The notes: generated by a model from the letters alone, not told the origin. 64,000 nt of DNA from Gnetum montanum (GCA_015680685.1 MNCI01008615.1:1-64000), one strand, 5' to 3'; positions 12,847-25,982 are shown, counted from the stretch's first letter. A program made the numbers and translations.

Positions 12847-12871
12847 CCCCCCCCCCCCCCCCCCCCCCCCC
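12847..12871 (+). repeat. Homopolymer of 25 C
   Basis: An uninterrupted C tract (G on the element's coding strand). The same place in related copies is only G-rich (near 5200-5180 on the minus strand, and GTGTGTGGGGGATG at about 40119-40132), so the tract probably grew by slippage from a G-rich word. Confidence 0.95.
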
Positions 12872-14600
12872 ACCAAATGACTAAGTTGAACACTCCCAGG
12901 TTAGATAGATTCAAACGAGATGGAAATCAGAGCATTAAAGAGCTACATATCATAAGTGAAAGATGGAGGTGTAGAGCTCTAAGTCATGAGAAAATATTAC
13001 AACAACTCCCATAGTGGAAAATGTGTAAAATGAAGTTGTAAGTGCCATGGGGGTTGCATTTATAAGTTTTTTGGGACCTGACATAGAGTACACAACATCA
13101 AGTTTGAAAATTTCAATTTTATGAGACCAAAGAATATGCAAACTAAAGCTCTAGGTTTGATTAGAAGGTTGAAAGTTAAGTTTTGCAGTTTAGGTAAGTG
13201 GAAAAATTAATTGGAGACACCAAAAGTAGGATAAGGTAAGGTTGTCAATGGTAAAAGGACAAGAATGAGTAAGAAAAAGAGCATTGAAAGCTTGATTGTG
13301 GGATAGAATATGCTCATGATAAGAAAAAAAATAAAATATAATAATTGGATTTTATGGAAGGTGAAGAATGATGTGGTCATGTTAAACAAGTACAAATCAC
13401 AAAAGTTACACAAGTGGATCCTCCCCAAAGTAGGCTCTAGCTTATGATGCCCTTGTGTAACCATGCCTAAAATGTTCATAGGCAGTAGAGGAGTTGAATG
13501 TAATGCATACCTGTGAAAAAAAAACACACATGTTAAAACCACCAAATTGAAATACTTACTCCATGTTACACAAAACCACAGGTTATGAACATTCAAATAA
13601 TGAGAGGGAATGGACTGAAGAAGGGATCATAGCAATCAAGACATGAGGTGTTGTACAATGATCATAATGAAACCTTGTGTGTTATTAATAGTTAAATAAC
13701 CATGTGACATTCTTTGTAACATTCAAACCAAGTCCATACCACATTTTAGTGACAACACATTGTTTCATCCCATTGGCAAACAACCATAAGACTATCAAAG
13801 TTGCAAGGAGTAACATCGCTTAGCACTTTGTCTAATGGAGGAGCATTATTATGGCATAATTATTATTTTTTTATGGTTTTGTGAAGCCACCAACCTTCAA
13901 GCATGGGTACATGTCTTTTTAGTGGGACCGACAGAAGCTTATTTAGTGCCATGTGAAGTTGCTCTTACTCCCATTTGTTGTTAGATCTACATGGACATAG
14001 TTACAACCTCATCAACATGATAGAACATATAGAAATAGCCAAAGAGAATCCACAGATCCCCTTAATGTCACACCCTTTACATTTCCTTTTGGTTCTACAC
14101 TTTTCCATTTAGACATGATGATTATGAAGTTATTTAGAGTTGGAATGATGAAAAGGATTACCATTATGACTAGAGAAAGAACCTCTTATTAATGGAATGG
14201 GTGAATGGATGTTGTGGTTGCAATGTCCGAATAATCAGTTCCTTGTGACTTAATAAAATAAATAAAAGACCTCACCTCAATGGGAAACATGATCAATAGT
14301 AAGATTACATACAAGGAAAATTACAACAACATTTAGAAAAAGTAGAAAGAATAGGAAAATGATAAAAAATAATAATAAAATTTTTAAAACAAAAAGATAA
14401 AAATCACTTAAAAATCCTGAAAGATTAGAATGGGGGGTAACCCCCATGACTAAATGTTTGTTCATGGCTAGGATTAATAAGTGAATGAAAAGGATCCATG
14501 CATGTATGGAACATTGGAAACCTTTCATGGCCCAGCCACTGGGTGTCCGAAATTGAGGTAGCCACATGCTTAGATGCATTAACCAACTACCTTTTCCCTA
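12872..14600 (-). other. Second copy of the family A spacer (minus strand)
   Basis: It matches 5200-7020 and 38300-40130, for example the block CCTCCCCAAAGTAGGCTC at 13417 and at 5770. It contains a weak TATA-like ACTTATAAATGCAAC near 13066-13052 (minus) at the position equivalent to the TATA-like sites at 5390, 29560 and 39935. Several open frames of 60-130 codons lie here on the minus strand; they are rich in Phe/Leu from AT-rich DNA and have no recognised domain. Confidence 0.55.
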
Positions 14601-16177
14601 GGCCATCTTACACACTACCAATCTAAGACCACATTTCCACTCTAGAAGCTTGTTTGAAGCCTTAAGCACCTCCATTCTCTTTCTTAGATGCTTTAGGTAC
14701 TATATCACATTCCCCAGAATCAATACAGGATCATTCCTTATGGGGAATGACACTAGAAAACATTTCGTTCAACTTGTTAACATGATCAACTAGTAGGATG
14801 TCATTATTTTAAGGGTTGAAACATGATGATACATAGGATAGAAATATTTTTATGAGCTTCTAGGGAGGGTTCTATTCTTGGATTTAACTATGTCATAGTT
14901 TCCAACAGGAGAAGGCACCCTAGAAACTAAACTTGACATTGCTACAGACTACTAAGAATCCCTATGACTAGGGATTGTCTCTTGGTGCTACCTCTCCTAC
15001 AACTATAGATGTGAAGCCTTTTTTCAAGTTCAAGTAGCCTTGCCTCTCATTATTAATAAGCTCATTACATTATTATTCATATGGGATTTTGAAGTTGAAG
15101 GATGAGTATGGTCATCTTGCCATTGCAATGGGCCAAGGCGAGTAATTGTCATTTCATGTTTGTTGTAGAAATATTTAGGCTAGTCTTCATTTAGCACCCT
15201 AGGTTTGGTGTTCAAAGGGGATGTTGCCAAGGATAAGGACATAGGTTTCAATGGAAAAATTATAAAGTGGCACATAAGATGAGAAAAGGGGGAGGATCTG
15301 CATAGAAGGGGTCACCATAAACATGCCTACAAATTATAGCAAGGAGACTTGATCATGTGTGGATGTGTTGTGCATATTTGATAAAGCACAATGACAACCT
15401 GGTACTGTAACCACAAACTGAAATAAAGGCCATTGTAAATCAAACAACCAAAGACAAAAAATTTATGAAACTCAAAATCTTTGGAATCACTGATCACCTA
15501 GGATCTAATTTAGGAAGCCAAAATTTTGGATGGTAAAAGATTGACATCCTACAATTTTCATCTCTCCTAATCAACCACCATGTGAAAATAGACAAACATG
15601 CCATCCAAAATTACTGGAGTCACACAAGGAAAGGTGTAGAATCCCTACAACTTCTGTTTTATTTCTTGTAACCTAAGCAGATTGATCATACATGACTCGT
15701 GAAATTTGAAAAGTGCAAAAAAAAATGAAAATTATAGCTGGACTCTCATTATTATAATAGTCGATTTCTACGTCTACGTGAAGGGTGAAAAAAATGAATC
15801 CATGTTCATTTTGGTATAAATAAGAGGACAAATGAGAAAACTAGCAGATCAATTTGAACTATCATTTTAGCAGCTTCCATTTGAATTATGATGTTCAAAG
15901 GAAAGGTGGCAGGGATGACCATTGTGAATGAATACTATTATATTTTGAAAAACACCCAAGTTTGTAAGCTAAATAGTTAGTAGTTGTTAGTAGGAAGATG
16001 ACACAATGGATGGTATTTAAGAGCACCAACATTCTAAGGATTTGTGATCAGAAAAGGGGAGACACAACCCACGTGGAATTCACTAGTTTTGTAATGCATT
16101 TGGTAAGGTAGCTCAAGAATACATAAATCTTTTGATCACTTCACAACCTAACTTTTCACCTTTTTTTCTTTCAAGTG
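14601..16177. other. Unassigned stretch left of family B
   Basis: There are no open frames of note and no motif that I recognise on either strand. By position it may be remains of the minus-strand family A element (its gag or pol would be expected here), but I could not align it to the other copies. Confidence 0.4.
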
Positions 16178-18604
16178 TGTTGATGCCATCACCCATGCTA
16201 AGCATGGGGCCATGACTTACTAGCCTAATCACTAGTGTATGATTTCACGATTTCAATAAGAGTGCTTTCAATGAGAGGTATCATGCAACCTTTTTATTAT
16301 CATTCATCAACATAGCCATACACCGATTGGTACAATGCACACATCCTCTAATATTTTAGTAAAAGAAACATAAATGAAGGATTTTCTTAAATAAAAAGGT
16401 ATTTGAGTATCTTGCATCATCAACTCAATTGTTCCATGCTTTGTAATCTTAGTAAATGAACAAATTTAGTTAGTCAAGACCAATGCTCAATGTTAAAATT
16501 GCTATCAAAAATTATATCATAGATTGCCATAGCCTACCAAATTATATATATATATATATAATCCAAATCCAAGTGCCTAGAACTTAGAATATGTAATCAC
16601 AAATTTTTTGGGCAATCTTTCTAATTCTATGACTATCAAGGTTGGCAACGATGTGTCCATGGCTTATTCTTATTGCAACTAGTCTTTTATGAAGCCCAGG
16701 TCTTTTGGAGCTAAGGATGAATGTTTCTACATATTTCTTGGAACTCTAGTGAATATGGCAAGCTTGTGGTAGCATTTACATTGCAACACCATGGTAGACA
16801 TGGGTAGGTGGTAGAGGTGGCAGATGTGGTGATGTGATGGAGAACATGGGCAATGCAATGAGGTGGCAAACATGGGCATTAAAGGGCACTATCAATAGCA
16901 TCTTATAAAGAGGGAAACAAGCAAATGTTGGTGGGTCAAAGGGATCAAGGATTCTCAAGGGGTCTCTGTGGCATACATGAGGATGGAAGATAGGGCCAAG
17001 TAGAGTGTGTTTGAGTCCATGAGTGCTCTCTCTCTCTCTCTCTCTTTCTAGTAACAATGCATGTTCAATGGTAGTGATCATGATGGCACAAAAAGAGGCA
17101 GCAAGTGCAGTAGGATAGTGGTTAGTGGTAAGCAGTGCATAGTGTGAACAACATGTGGTGTATCATTGGCAACGTAGGACAAGGGCGATGCAGCACATTC
17201 CTGCAATAGGGTTTTTCTACCAACAGTAGCAACGATGATATGTAGAATATGTGACACATGTGTGATCAATGATAGGACAAATCTCTATTTCCCTCTCTTG
17301 GTGGCATGCAACTAACGTGCAGTAGTAACAATGTCAATAGTGTGATGACATATTAGCGAGCTATGCATAACAATGAATGGTAGGAAATCCATAGCGTTAG
17401 CAGTAGGCAACGGTTAATCACAACGGTCCATGTTAGCAATAGTAGCAAATGATAGTTAACAGGTGGTAACGTGTAGCACCAAATGGTAGATAGTGATAGT
17501 GCATAGGGATGATGATCTCTTGGCCTCCCTCTCTCCCAGCAATAGCAGTAGATGTTGCGATGATGAAAAATGACACTATGGTGTGCAATAGAAACTAGTA
17601 GACATTATAGGAATGTGACAAGAGCTGCAACTATGATGCAGGAACAATGAGTAATCATGAACAACATGATGTCAAGATCAGTAAGAAGTAGGAATGTCAA
17701 GACTAGCGATGAGCATGAACGACATCAATAATGATGATGCGTGTGAATGATGATAGATGGTACATGTGGATGGTGCATGCAGACAATAGAAAATGATGCA
17801 AGTAATAGAAGCCATTGTAGACAATGGTAGTATTCATGACAGTGACAGGTGGGGTAGCCAACAACTAGCAAAGGAGGGGAATCTAACGAAGATCATGGGC
17901 CCTCTCTTTTTCCAGCACTAGCAATGTGGGACAAGGACAAGGCAACACATTATTGTAGTAGTAGAAGGTTTTTTTCTAATGATGGTAGGCAGCAGGAGAG
18001 ACAAGTGCATAGTCAACGATAATAGTGGATAGCACTGTGGTATGAAACAACAACCAGTAGAGGTTGTAAGTGCATAGTGGGAGTTGTAGCCGCATGATAG
18101 TGCTGATAGTGAGCAAGTGTGAAGTCAACATGCATTGTAGGCAACAGACAACATGCATAAATGTTGCAAGTGACAAAAATGCTGGTGCATGGCACATAAC
18201 ATGTCAACAACAATGACAAATCTCCCATGCTCTTGGATTTGCAGGTGATGTTTTTCAACTTAGATACTAAACGAGGAGACGTTTTAATGCCTTGTTGTTT
18301 TATGGTCAATTTGCTTCCATTAGTTATTCAAATTATTTTTAGCCATTGTCCAATTTTTGTTCTCACATTTATGTGGATTCACTATTACAAAGAAATTGCG
18401 TAATGCTCATATTTTAATATTTGTTAGATACTTTGACTTTGTTTGACCTTTTTATTGAAAACTTTTTCGATTGCTACATTACCATTTTCAACTAAGACTA
18501 TTCCTGTGTTCTCATACCCATATGGAAGGTGCCTTAGGTGATAGTCTCTCAAAATAAGTTTAGTTTTTCTAGGTGTTGATGTGTCCAAAATTTACGCGTC
18601 AACA
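16178..18604 (+). repeat. Family B 5' LTR
   Basis: A 2427-bp LTR. It contains an (AT)n run near 16542-16560, a (CT)n run at about 17029-17046, and several modules of a pyrimidine tract followed by AG and a GCAATG-like word (near 17040, 17300, 17520 and 17905). It ends TTTACGCGTCAACA. It is over 80 percent alike to 23531-25982 by eye, with many small indels. Confidence 0.85.
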
Positions 18605-18610
18605 CCCTTT

Positions 18611-18627
18611 CAGTGCTAGAAGGAGGG
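18611..18627 (+). other. Family B primer binding site
   Basis: CAGTGCTAGAAGGAGGG begins six bases after the LTR end. Its core TGCTAGAAGGAG is identical to the primer site of the large Tat/Ogre-like element (45817-45828). I could not assign the primer tRNA from memory. Confidence 0.65.
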
Positions 18628-19111
18628 TCTATTTCATTTTCTGTTCAAAATCTTGTTTTGTTCCTATTTCAAAATTGTTATTTTCCTAAATTTTATTTTC
18701 CTTTTCTTATGCTCTGTATTGAAAAACTCTATCTCTGAGCCCTTTATTTTCTATTTTTCTTTTTTGAAAAATTGATGTTCCTTATTTCCTGGAAATTGTC
18801 ATTTTTGTTACAAGAATCTTAAATCTTCTTTTCCCTAGTTCTAATTTTGGTGGTCCTTACCATAGTTCTAACTTTGATGAGGTGATTTTCATTAATTATT
18901 TAGTTTAAAATTTACTTCTCTACCATTTTGTATTTCACTATTTTTCCTTTTAAATTTTATATATATTGAAATTTCTTACATTTATTTTTTACAAAAAAAT
19001 TATAAATAGTAGATTTTAGTTTTCTATAAAAAATAATATTTGTTCAGTATTTTTCTTTTTACTTAATTTTATAGTTTTATGTTAGCATTTATATTTTATA
19101 ATTTCCATTTT

Positions 19112-20545
19112 ATGAGCAAACCCTCCCAATAAGAATTATTTACCCCTACCCCTAACCAACCAACTACCCCTCGCTTTACTCTAAGAAAGCAATGAGCCTT
19201 GTGATTTCTAAGTTCTATCCCTAGAAGAATGTGAACTAGGATGGAAGCCAATCAACCCCTAGCTCTCTTGGTGAGCAACCCCTTTAACTTCACCAACTAT
19301 CACAATATTCCAAAGTCATTTCAAACATAAATCTTTTCCTCGATCCCACAACCCCTACTAGTAATGCCTACCAACATATACAATGTTTTGAAACCTTACT
19401 AAGCATCCATAACATTGTCCAAAACAACATAACATATAAGGTCTTTGTGACAACTTTCAAGTATAAAGCTACCTAATGGTTTTTGAAGCTCCTTAATGCC
19501 TCTATCAACTCATGGCAAGAATTTAAAAATAAGTTCTTACTTTAGTTCAATAAGTTCACTAAACTAGCCTTAGCATCAAGCAACTTCACAAGCTTAAGAA
19601 AACTACCTAGGGAAAATATCTATGACTACAACTTAAGATTCCTGCATCAACTTACTTATGTGCCAAGTGAGATGCATCCATAACCTGGCAACCTCCTTAA
19701 TTTTTACCTATCCATCATTGGCCCATTCTTTGCCTATGCCATTAAATCTAATCCCAACATAACAGAAATATGAGTGATGGCTAAAGCTATTGAATTAGTA
19801 TAAATTACCCTCATGAATAGCATTCAAACCCAATTTGGAATGATGAGTGTTAGCAACCCTATGCAATCTAGTCCTCTACCTTTACCAACTTTCCCAATGA
19901 CCAATTCAAACTCCCCCCTTTCAACTGACTCAACCCTTAGAAAATTATTTTCAAAGTTCAACATCTTTTTCATTTCTACCATATAATACTGGTTTGAATG
20001 ATGACCAATCGAAAGCTTTAATCCAATCCATCATAAACCCAAATGGGATATCTAATCCTATTAAACCTCCAACTAAAAATTAAAATCAAATAACCAAGAT
20101 ATTAACTTCACTTCAAAAAATTTACAATGAAGTAGTTGAATTAAAGGGAAACAAAAACAAGGTTCCTATACAATCTGAAAAGCCAAGTACATCAGTCAAT
20201 GATAATTATTATTGTCTTCATAACACTAGTCAACATTATGAGAAAACTTGTCCTCAATTTTTAAAATTATATGGTGTTAATGTCCAAAATCAACAAAGTG
20301 AAAAAAGCCCTACTATGGTCCTTAACATAACTCATGAAATGGAGAACGAAGAAATTCCCTCATTGAAACAACTTAGGGTAACTAATCTGAACCCACATAA
20401 CACTCACTACCATAGACTTAGTGACATTATGAACACCACACAACAAAAAACTAGGAATAATCCTTATAATTTTTCAAATATAAGAGTTCCTAGAAAAAAC
20501 AACACAAATAATCAAACTAGGCCATCCCAAACAAATGCCCCATAA
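19112..20545 (+). pseudogene. Family B gag
   Basis: This is the capsid precursor. The central retrotransposon-gag domain (about 19440-19760) shows WFLKLLNASINSWQEFKNKF, then a conserved FNKFTKLA and LRKLPRENIYDYNLRF. A CxxH-type zinc finger, YYCLHNTSQHYEKTC, lies near 20205-20250 and is like those of Tat/Ogre gag proteins. The start at 19112 (MSKPSQ) is a guess. Stops occur about every 50-100 codons. The last open piece is 20315-20545, a basic Asn-rich tail. Confidence 0.8.
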
Positions 20546-20845
20546 TGATTAAACTTCCCTTCTATACTTAGAAGAAGTCCACCTCAACTAAGAAGCCAAA
20601 GACAAACATAAGACTTATGATCTAGTTGAGGATTTGAAAAAAGTTAAAGCTAACATTTCAATGTATGATCTTCTACATTTTAATAAAATGAAAGATGTAA
20701 TTCAAAGGATAGTTCATACACTTGAAACTAATAAAGAAAAATCTCCAACAACTAAAAGGTAGGTTCATTTTGCAAAAATTCCTAATGCATTATCAATACA
20801 AAATGAAAGTAATCCCATGTCAAATAGGAAAGAACAACCTCCTTT

Positions 20846-21150
20846 CCTAACAACTTTAATTATTTTGGGAAAGAATGTTCATAATTTTTTAATAGATTTT
20901 GGAGCAACCATTAGTGTCATGTCACTTGAGATATGTAAAACATTAGAAGCACAAATGCTACTGTAACTAATAAGTGCAATACAACTTGATGGATCTAATG
21001 TACCTATGGTAGGATCATTAAAGGGAGTAAAAGTACAACTTAACCAATACCCTACTTTTACATGCTATATAGATATTTTAGTAGTCGATATGTCACCCAC
21101 TTATGATGTGCTTTTATCAAGGACTTCTAGAGCCAAGTTTGGGGGGCTTC
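20846..21150 (+). pseudogene. Family B aspartic protease
   Basis: A retropepsin-like domain that would cleave the polyprotein. The flap side reads LIILGKNVHNFLIDFGATIS, in which the active-site triplet is D-F-G in place of the usual D-S/T-G, so the catalytic motif is damaged. The domain's end is visible as DMSPTYDVLLSRTSRAKFGG near 21087-21150. A stop interrupts it after QMLL near 20964. Confidence 0.75.
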
Positions 21151-21245
21151 TTTAGGTCAAATTTCTTAGAACTATTAATACCTATAAAAGGAAAATCTGA
21201 ATATATGATTATATGATTATACGAAGAGAACGTTTCTATAAATAA

Positions 21246-21866
21246 GTGGTAACAACTTTTGATCAACAAAATCAATCTTTAGAGAATCAAAATTCTAATC
21301 TTTATATTGGAGTTATTGAAGTTGGGCTCAACAAACATGTTATAAATGACCATGAGAGTGAAATTTCAAAAATAAATCCTTTTGCTTCTAGTAAATGTGA
21401 AGAAATTTATGAAGATGCCTTAACTTATTATCAACATCATGGAAAAACATGTCCTATGGGTAATCCAGCACTATTAGGAGAGGACAAAGATATAAATGAG
21501 ATCCTAACCATTAAAACATTAGAAGGTGTGCGAAATTTTGATGACATATCCATTGAACATGTTCCTAGAAAAGAAAATTATGTTCCCAATGCATTAGTTC
21601 AAGTGGTCACTTTAAATGCCCCTTTTAAACATAATGCTTGGGAATCTAAAATAATTATTGAAAGGGCTAACCCCTATCTTATTCTAGATAATATCTTTCC
21701 TTTCCAAGTTTTGATGATGATCATCATATTCATGTATCTTTATTTTTCAAGGGTGAACTTAGTGATTAATGTTTTAAAGTTTTCCAAATTAATAAAGAAG
21801 CTATGTCAAAGGATGCCATATTTATCAAATCTAGTCCCCATTAGAGAACAAACAAGTGAATTATGA
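21246..21866 (+). pseudogene. Family B fusion ORF carrying the RNase H tail
   Basis: An open frame of 206 codons. Residues about 98-121 (near 21535-21610) read FDDISIEHVPRKENYVPNAL, the end of a gypsy RNase H domain. What precedes it (residues 1-95, acidic, no motif) stands where RT and most of RNase H should be, so this is probably a junction created by a large internal deletion. The C-terminal 50 residues are hydrophobic and look like read-through. Confidence 0.6.
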
Positions 21867-21928
21867 TTATGTATCGATATTTATAATCTCCATCATCAAT
21901 AAATTGTTATAAGATGATTTGATAAGAG

Positions 21929-22130
21929 ATATGTAGGTAAAGTCATTAAAATAGGAGATCTAGTCCTAAAAAGAGATAGAGCATCTAGTCAAATAGATCC
22001 TCAAACTAAGTTTGCTTCTATGTGGTCACGTCCATTCCAAGTTATAGATGTCATTGGTTCTAATGTTTACAAAATTGCTGATTTGCATGTAAGTTACATA
22101 AGAATGTTCATGCATTTCATTTAAAGAATT
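21929..22130 (+). pseudogene. Family B integrase C-terminal domain
   Basis: The reading YVGKVIKIGDLVLKRDRASS, then WSRPFQVIDVIGSNVYKIAD, matches the C-terminal domain of gypsy integrases (GDLVL start, GPY/F-like PF-V). No HHCC zinc-binding or DDE region is present upstream. No chromodomain follows. Confidence 0.7.
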
Positions 22131-22159
22131 TCTACTCAAGTGCCCCACATGGACACCTA

Positions 22160-23530
22160 GTAGATCCTTAGTTGCGTTTTTTCTTCCCCTTCATGATGCA
22201 TTTCATTTGTATATAGTTTCATTTGCATATTTTATTTGCATTTCCATTGTCTCTTTCTTAGCATATTGGTTTTGGTTTGATTTGTGCTTTTCATATGATT
22301 TTAGTAATCATTATGGTCATTTGAGTTACTAGACATTGGGTCATCATAACACCATTGGAAAATAATGTAAGCATAATGCTTTATAAGATATATCCTATTA
22401 ATATAACATAAAATCTCCTTTACATGATATATTTCAATAATGTTATGATTCTTCCAAGTCTATTTCAAGGTTTTAGTTTTATTAGTTATGTTGGAATATG
22501 AGGAATAGGATTTATGCTGACTTATCATGTTATCATCATGATCATGTGAATTTAGGATATGTGAAGTTGGATAATGGTTAGCCACAATTACTAGGTGACC
22601 TTGGAAAATGTCATTTTCCCTCTCATAAGACCTAGCCCAAAAAGTATGATAACCCATGGCTATCCTATGAGCAACAAGGTGAAGTGTGTTCATCTCCACT
22701 TGAGAATATTTAGCCACCGAGGAGACCTACTATGATGTCATTTAAATTGTCATTAAACAGCACATGCATGATGCTTGAGCTACATCATGGGCAAAGTTCT
22801 GAAAGGATCATGTTCTTTGGTAGTGTAGCTAATTGGCCAAACTTGTGTTGGAATTCCTACCTTAAGAATGAAGTACACCATAAGCAAAGCTTCCTAAAAA
22901 AAATAAAGACAAAAGAAAAGAATGAGAACCATGTTAATTGGAAATGTAATACATTCTTAAGTGTGATGGGGTTTGGTAGCAGTCCTCACCCTAGCCTTCA
23001 TTTCCTTTTTAAACCTATTTTTCCAAAATTCAAAAGAAAGACAAAAGAGAAAAGCAAATGGTCCCTTTTCATCCATTCCTTTTTTGAATTTCAAAAAAGA
23101 TTCCCAAAGAAAAACTTGAAAGTTATGGCTAGCTATGATCTAAGATATTCTTATCCTCTTCACTAAGTTTTGCATAAGTCTCATGCTCAAAGTAGTCCAC
23201 ATACTTTTACTTCACCTTGTGAGGATATTGGGAATGAAATCTTAATTATATACTGTATCTATATATGTGTGTGTATCTATGTAGTTAACGTTATGATTTA
23301 TAAATAGTATATGTTAAATAAGAGGATGTGGCAAGGGTGGCCCACATTTAGTTCTCTCTTGATTATATGATTATTTTAATCATGTTTAGGTCAATATTGT
23401 TTACTTTCAAATTCCAAGCTATCTCTATTTTATGATCTTTTTGATCCTCTATCTTTTGCATCTCCTTTTAAAATTTCTATGGTTTTCTTGTTCCTTTCAC
23501 TTACATGCAGTTTCTAGTTTAGGAGATAAG
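22160..23530 (+). other. Family B 3' untranslated region
   Basis: Between the integrase tail and the 3' LTR. An open frame at 22732-23166 (144 codons, basic, starts MMSFKLSLN) has no recognisable domain and may be incidental. AGGAGATAAG at 23521-23530 is a weak polypurine tract next to the LTR. Confidence 0.5.
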
Positions 23531-25982
23531 TGTTGATTCAAACATCACCCATTCTAAGCACAGGGCCATGAATTACTAGCCTAATCACCAAGGTATGGTT
23601 TCATGATTTGAATAAGGATGCTTTTGATAAGAGGTATCATGCAACTTTTAAATTATTATCATCTATCAACATAGCCATACACCAAATGGTACAGTGCACA
23701 CATCCTCTAACATTTTAGTAAAAGAAGTGTAAACAAAGGATTATATTAAACAAGAAGGTATTTGAGTATCTTGCATCATCAGCTCAATTGTTTCATGCTT
23801 TGTGATCTCAATAAATGAAAAAAATTAGTTAATTAGGACTAGTTCTCAATGTCAAAATTATCATCATAAATTATGTCACATATGGCCATAGCCTACCAAA
23901 TTAAAAAAAAATCCAAATCCAAGTGCCAAGAACACAGAAGATGCAATCACTAATTTTGTTGGAAATTTTCCTAATTCTATGACTATCAAGGTTGGCAACG
24001 ATGTCTCCATGGCTTATTCTCATTGCAACCAATCCTTTTTGAAGGCTAGGTATTTTGGAACTAAGGATGAATGCTTTGTGTATTTGTTGGAACTCTGGTG
24101 AATCTAGGGAGCTTGTGGTAGCAATTATGTTGCAATGCCATGGTGGATGTGGGTAGGTGGAAAAGGTGGTAGACATGGTGGAGAACGTGGACGAGGTAGC
24201 AAGGTGGTAGACATGGGCATTAAAGGGCATCATCTATAGCAACTTATAAAGAGGATAGTGAGTAGACATTAGTGGGGGAAAGGGATTGGGGATTCTTAGG
24301 GGATCTCTCTAGCACATAGGAGAATAGAAGATAGGGCCAAGTAGAGCATGTTTGAGTTGTCAGGCACACACACACACACACTCTCTCTCTATATGGTAGT
24401 GGCACATGGTCAATAACAGTAGTCATGATAGCACAATGGGAGGCAACAAGCACAGTAGAAGAGCAATTGATGGCAAGCAGCACACTATGTGAACAACACG
24501 CAACGTAGCACTAATAGTATAGGATAAAAATGAGGTAGCACATTCCTACAATAGGGTTTTTCTACCAATAGTAGCAGAAGCGGTAGGAAGAAAATGCAAT
24601 GCATGCATGGTTAGCAATGAGATAGATCTCTCTCCCTCTCCTGGCAATGCATGACTAATGCATAGTAGTAGCAATGTCAGCAGTGTGATGGCACATTAGC
24701 AAGCTATGTATGGTAGTAGATAGTAAGCAGTGGTCAATCATGGTGGCACACATCAACAATAGTAGCAACTGATAGTTAGCTTGTGATAGAATGCAACATC
24801 AAACAGTAGATAGTTACAACATGTGGGAATGATGATCTCTTAGCCTCCCTCTCTCTTAGTAGTGATAGCAGACATTGTGATGGTGGCAGATGGCATTGTG
24901 GCATGCAATAGAAACTAGTAGACATTGTAGGAATGTGATGGGAGCTACAACTATGATGTGCAAATGAAAATTAGTCACCAGCAGTGTGACATCGAGACCG
25001 ATGGCAAGCAAGTGCATCAAGATCAATGACATGTCCAAATGGCATCAAGACTAGTGACACACACAAATGAGGATAGACGATGCATGCAAATGGTAGTAGA
25101 CACCACATGTGGATAGTGATAGATGATGCACATGGATATTAGTAGATGGTGTGCAAAGTAGGAGATGTTGAGATAATATTAGTATTTGCAACAATGGTGC
25201 ATGATGTAGCTAGCAAAGGAGGGGAATCCAAGGGAGATCTTGGACCCTCTCTCTCTCTCTCTCTAGCACTGGCAATGTAGGATAAGGGTGAGGCAACATG
25301 TTCCTACAATGATGGGGGGTTTTCTACTAACAACGATAAGCAACAAGAGCGACACATTCATGGTCAACAAAAATGGTGGATGGCACTACAACATGTAATA
25401 GCAACCAGTAGACATTACGAGCATGCAGTGTAAGGTATAGTTAGTAGTCAGTAGGTGCATGGTAGTTCATGGTAGTCAACTACCAGTGGTGAGTAGGCAC
25501 AAAGTTAGTAGGCATTGCAGGCAGTGAATGACATGTGTAAACATTGCAAGTGATACAAATGATAGTGCATGACATAGAATACATCAACACTAGTGACAAA
25601 TCTCCTATGCTCCTAGATTTGCAAGTGATGTTGTTTTTGTACTCAGATACTAAAAAAGGAAATGTTTTAACACCTTGTTGCTTTATCGTTAGTTTGCTTC
25701 GATTATTTGTTTAGGTTATTTTTATCCATCATCTAGTTTTTGTCCTCACATTTACATGGATTCACTATTACAAAGAAATCATGTAATGTTCAAATTTTAA
25801 AGTTTGGTTGATATTCAAACTTTGTTTGGTCTTTTTATTCAAATTTTTTTGAAATGTTACATTTCCCTTTGTAATTGAGACTATTCTTAGGTTCCTATAC
25901 CCATATAAGAGGTGCCCTAGGTGATAGTCTCCCTAAATGATCTTTTCTAGGTGTTGGTGTGTCCAAAATTTACGCATCGACA
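23531..25982 (+). repeat. Family B 3' LTR
   Basis: A 2452-bp partner of 16178-18604. It contains a (CA)n/(CT)n compound repeat at about 24363-24390 and (CT)n at about 25247-25263 inside the same pyrimidine-AG modules. It ends TTTACGCATCGACA. Confidence 0.85.

Larger units (their letters stand above)
16178..25982 (+). mobile_element. Family B: Ty3/gypsy element with pol core deleted
   Basis: Two long direct repeats (16178-18604 and 23531-25982) start TGTTGA and end TCAACA or TCGACA. They enclose 4.9 kb with a primer-site-like sequence, gag, protease, an RNase H tail and an integrase tail in sense order. RT and the catalytic integrase domain are absent, so it could have moved only with enzymes from another element. 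Flanking pentamers AAGTG (16173-16177) and AACTG (25983-25987) look like a target duplication with one change. Confidence 0.85.

Noticed and set aside
14277-14579. 100-codon minus frame with a hydrophobic C-terminal part, possible env transmembrane segment
   Set aside because: The Phe/Leu/Ile run is the complement of an A-rich spacer block that is non-coding in the other two copies.
17976-18309. Overlapping minus-strand frames in the family B LTR
   Set aside because: They lie inside a non-coding LTR made of repetitive GTAG/GCAATG words, and the second LTR does not keep them.
16776-25263. CRISPR-like or satellite arrays suspected from CT/CA runs
   Set aside because: These are simple microsatellites inside LTRs with no regular spacers.
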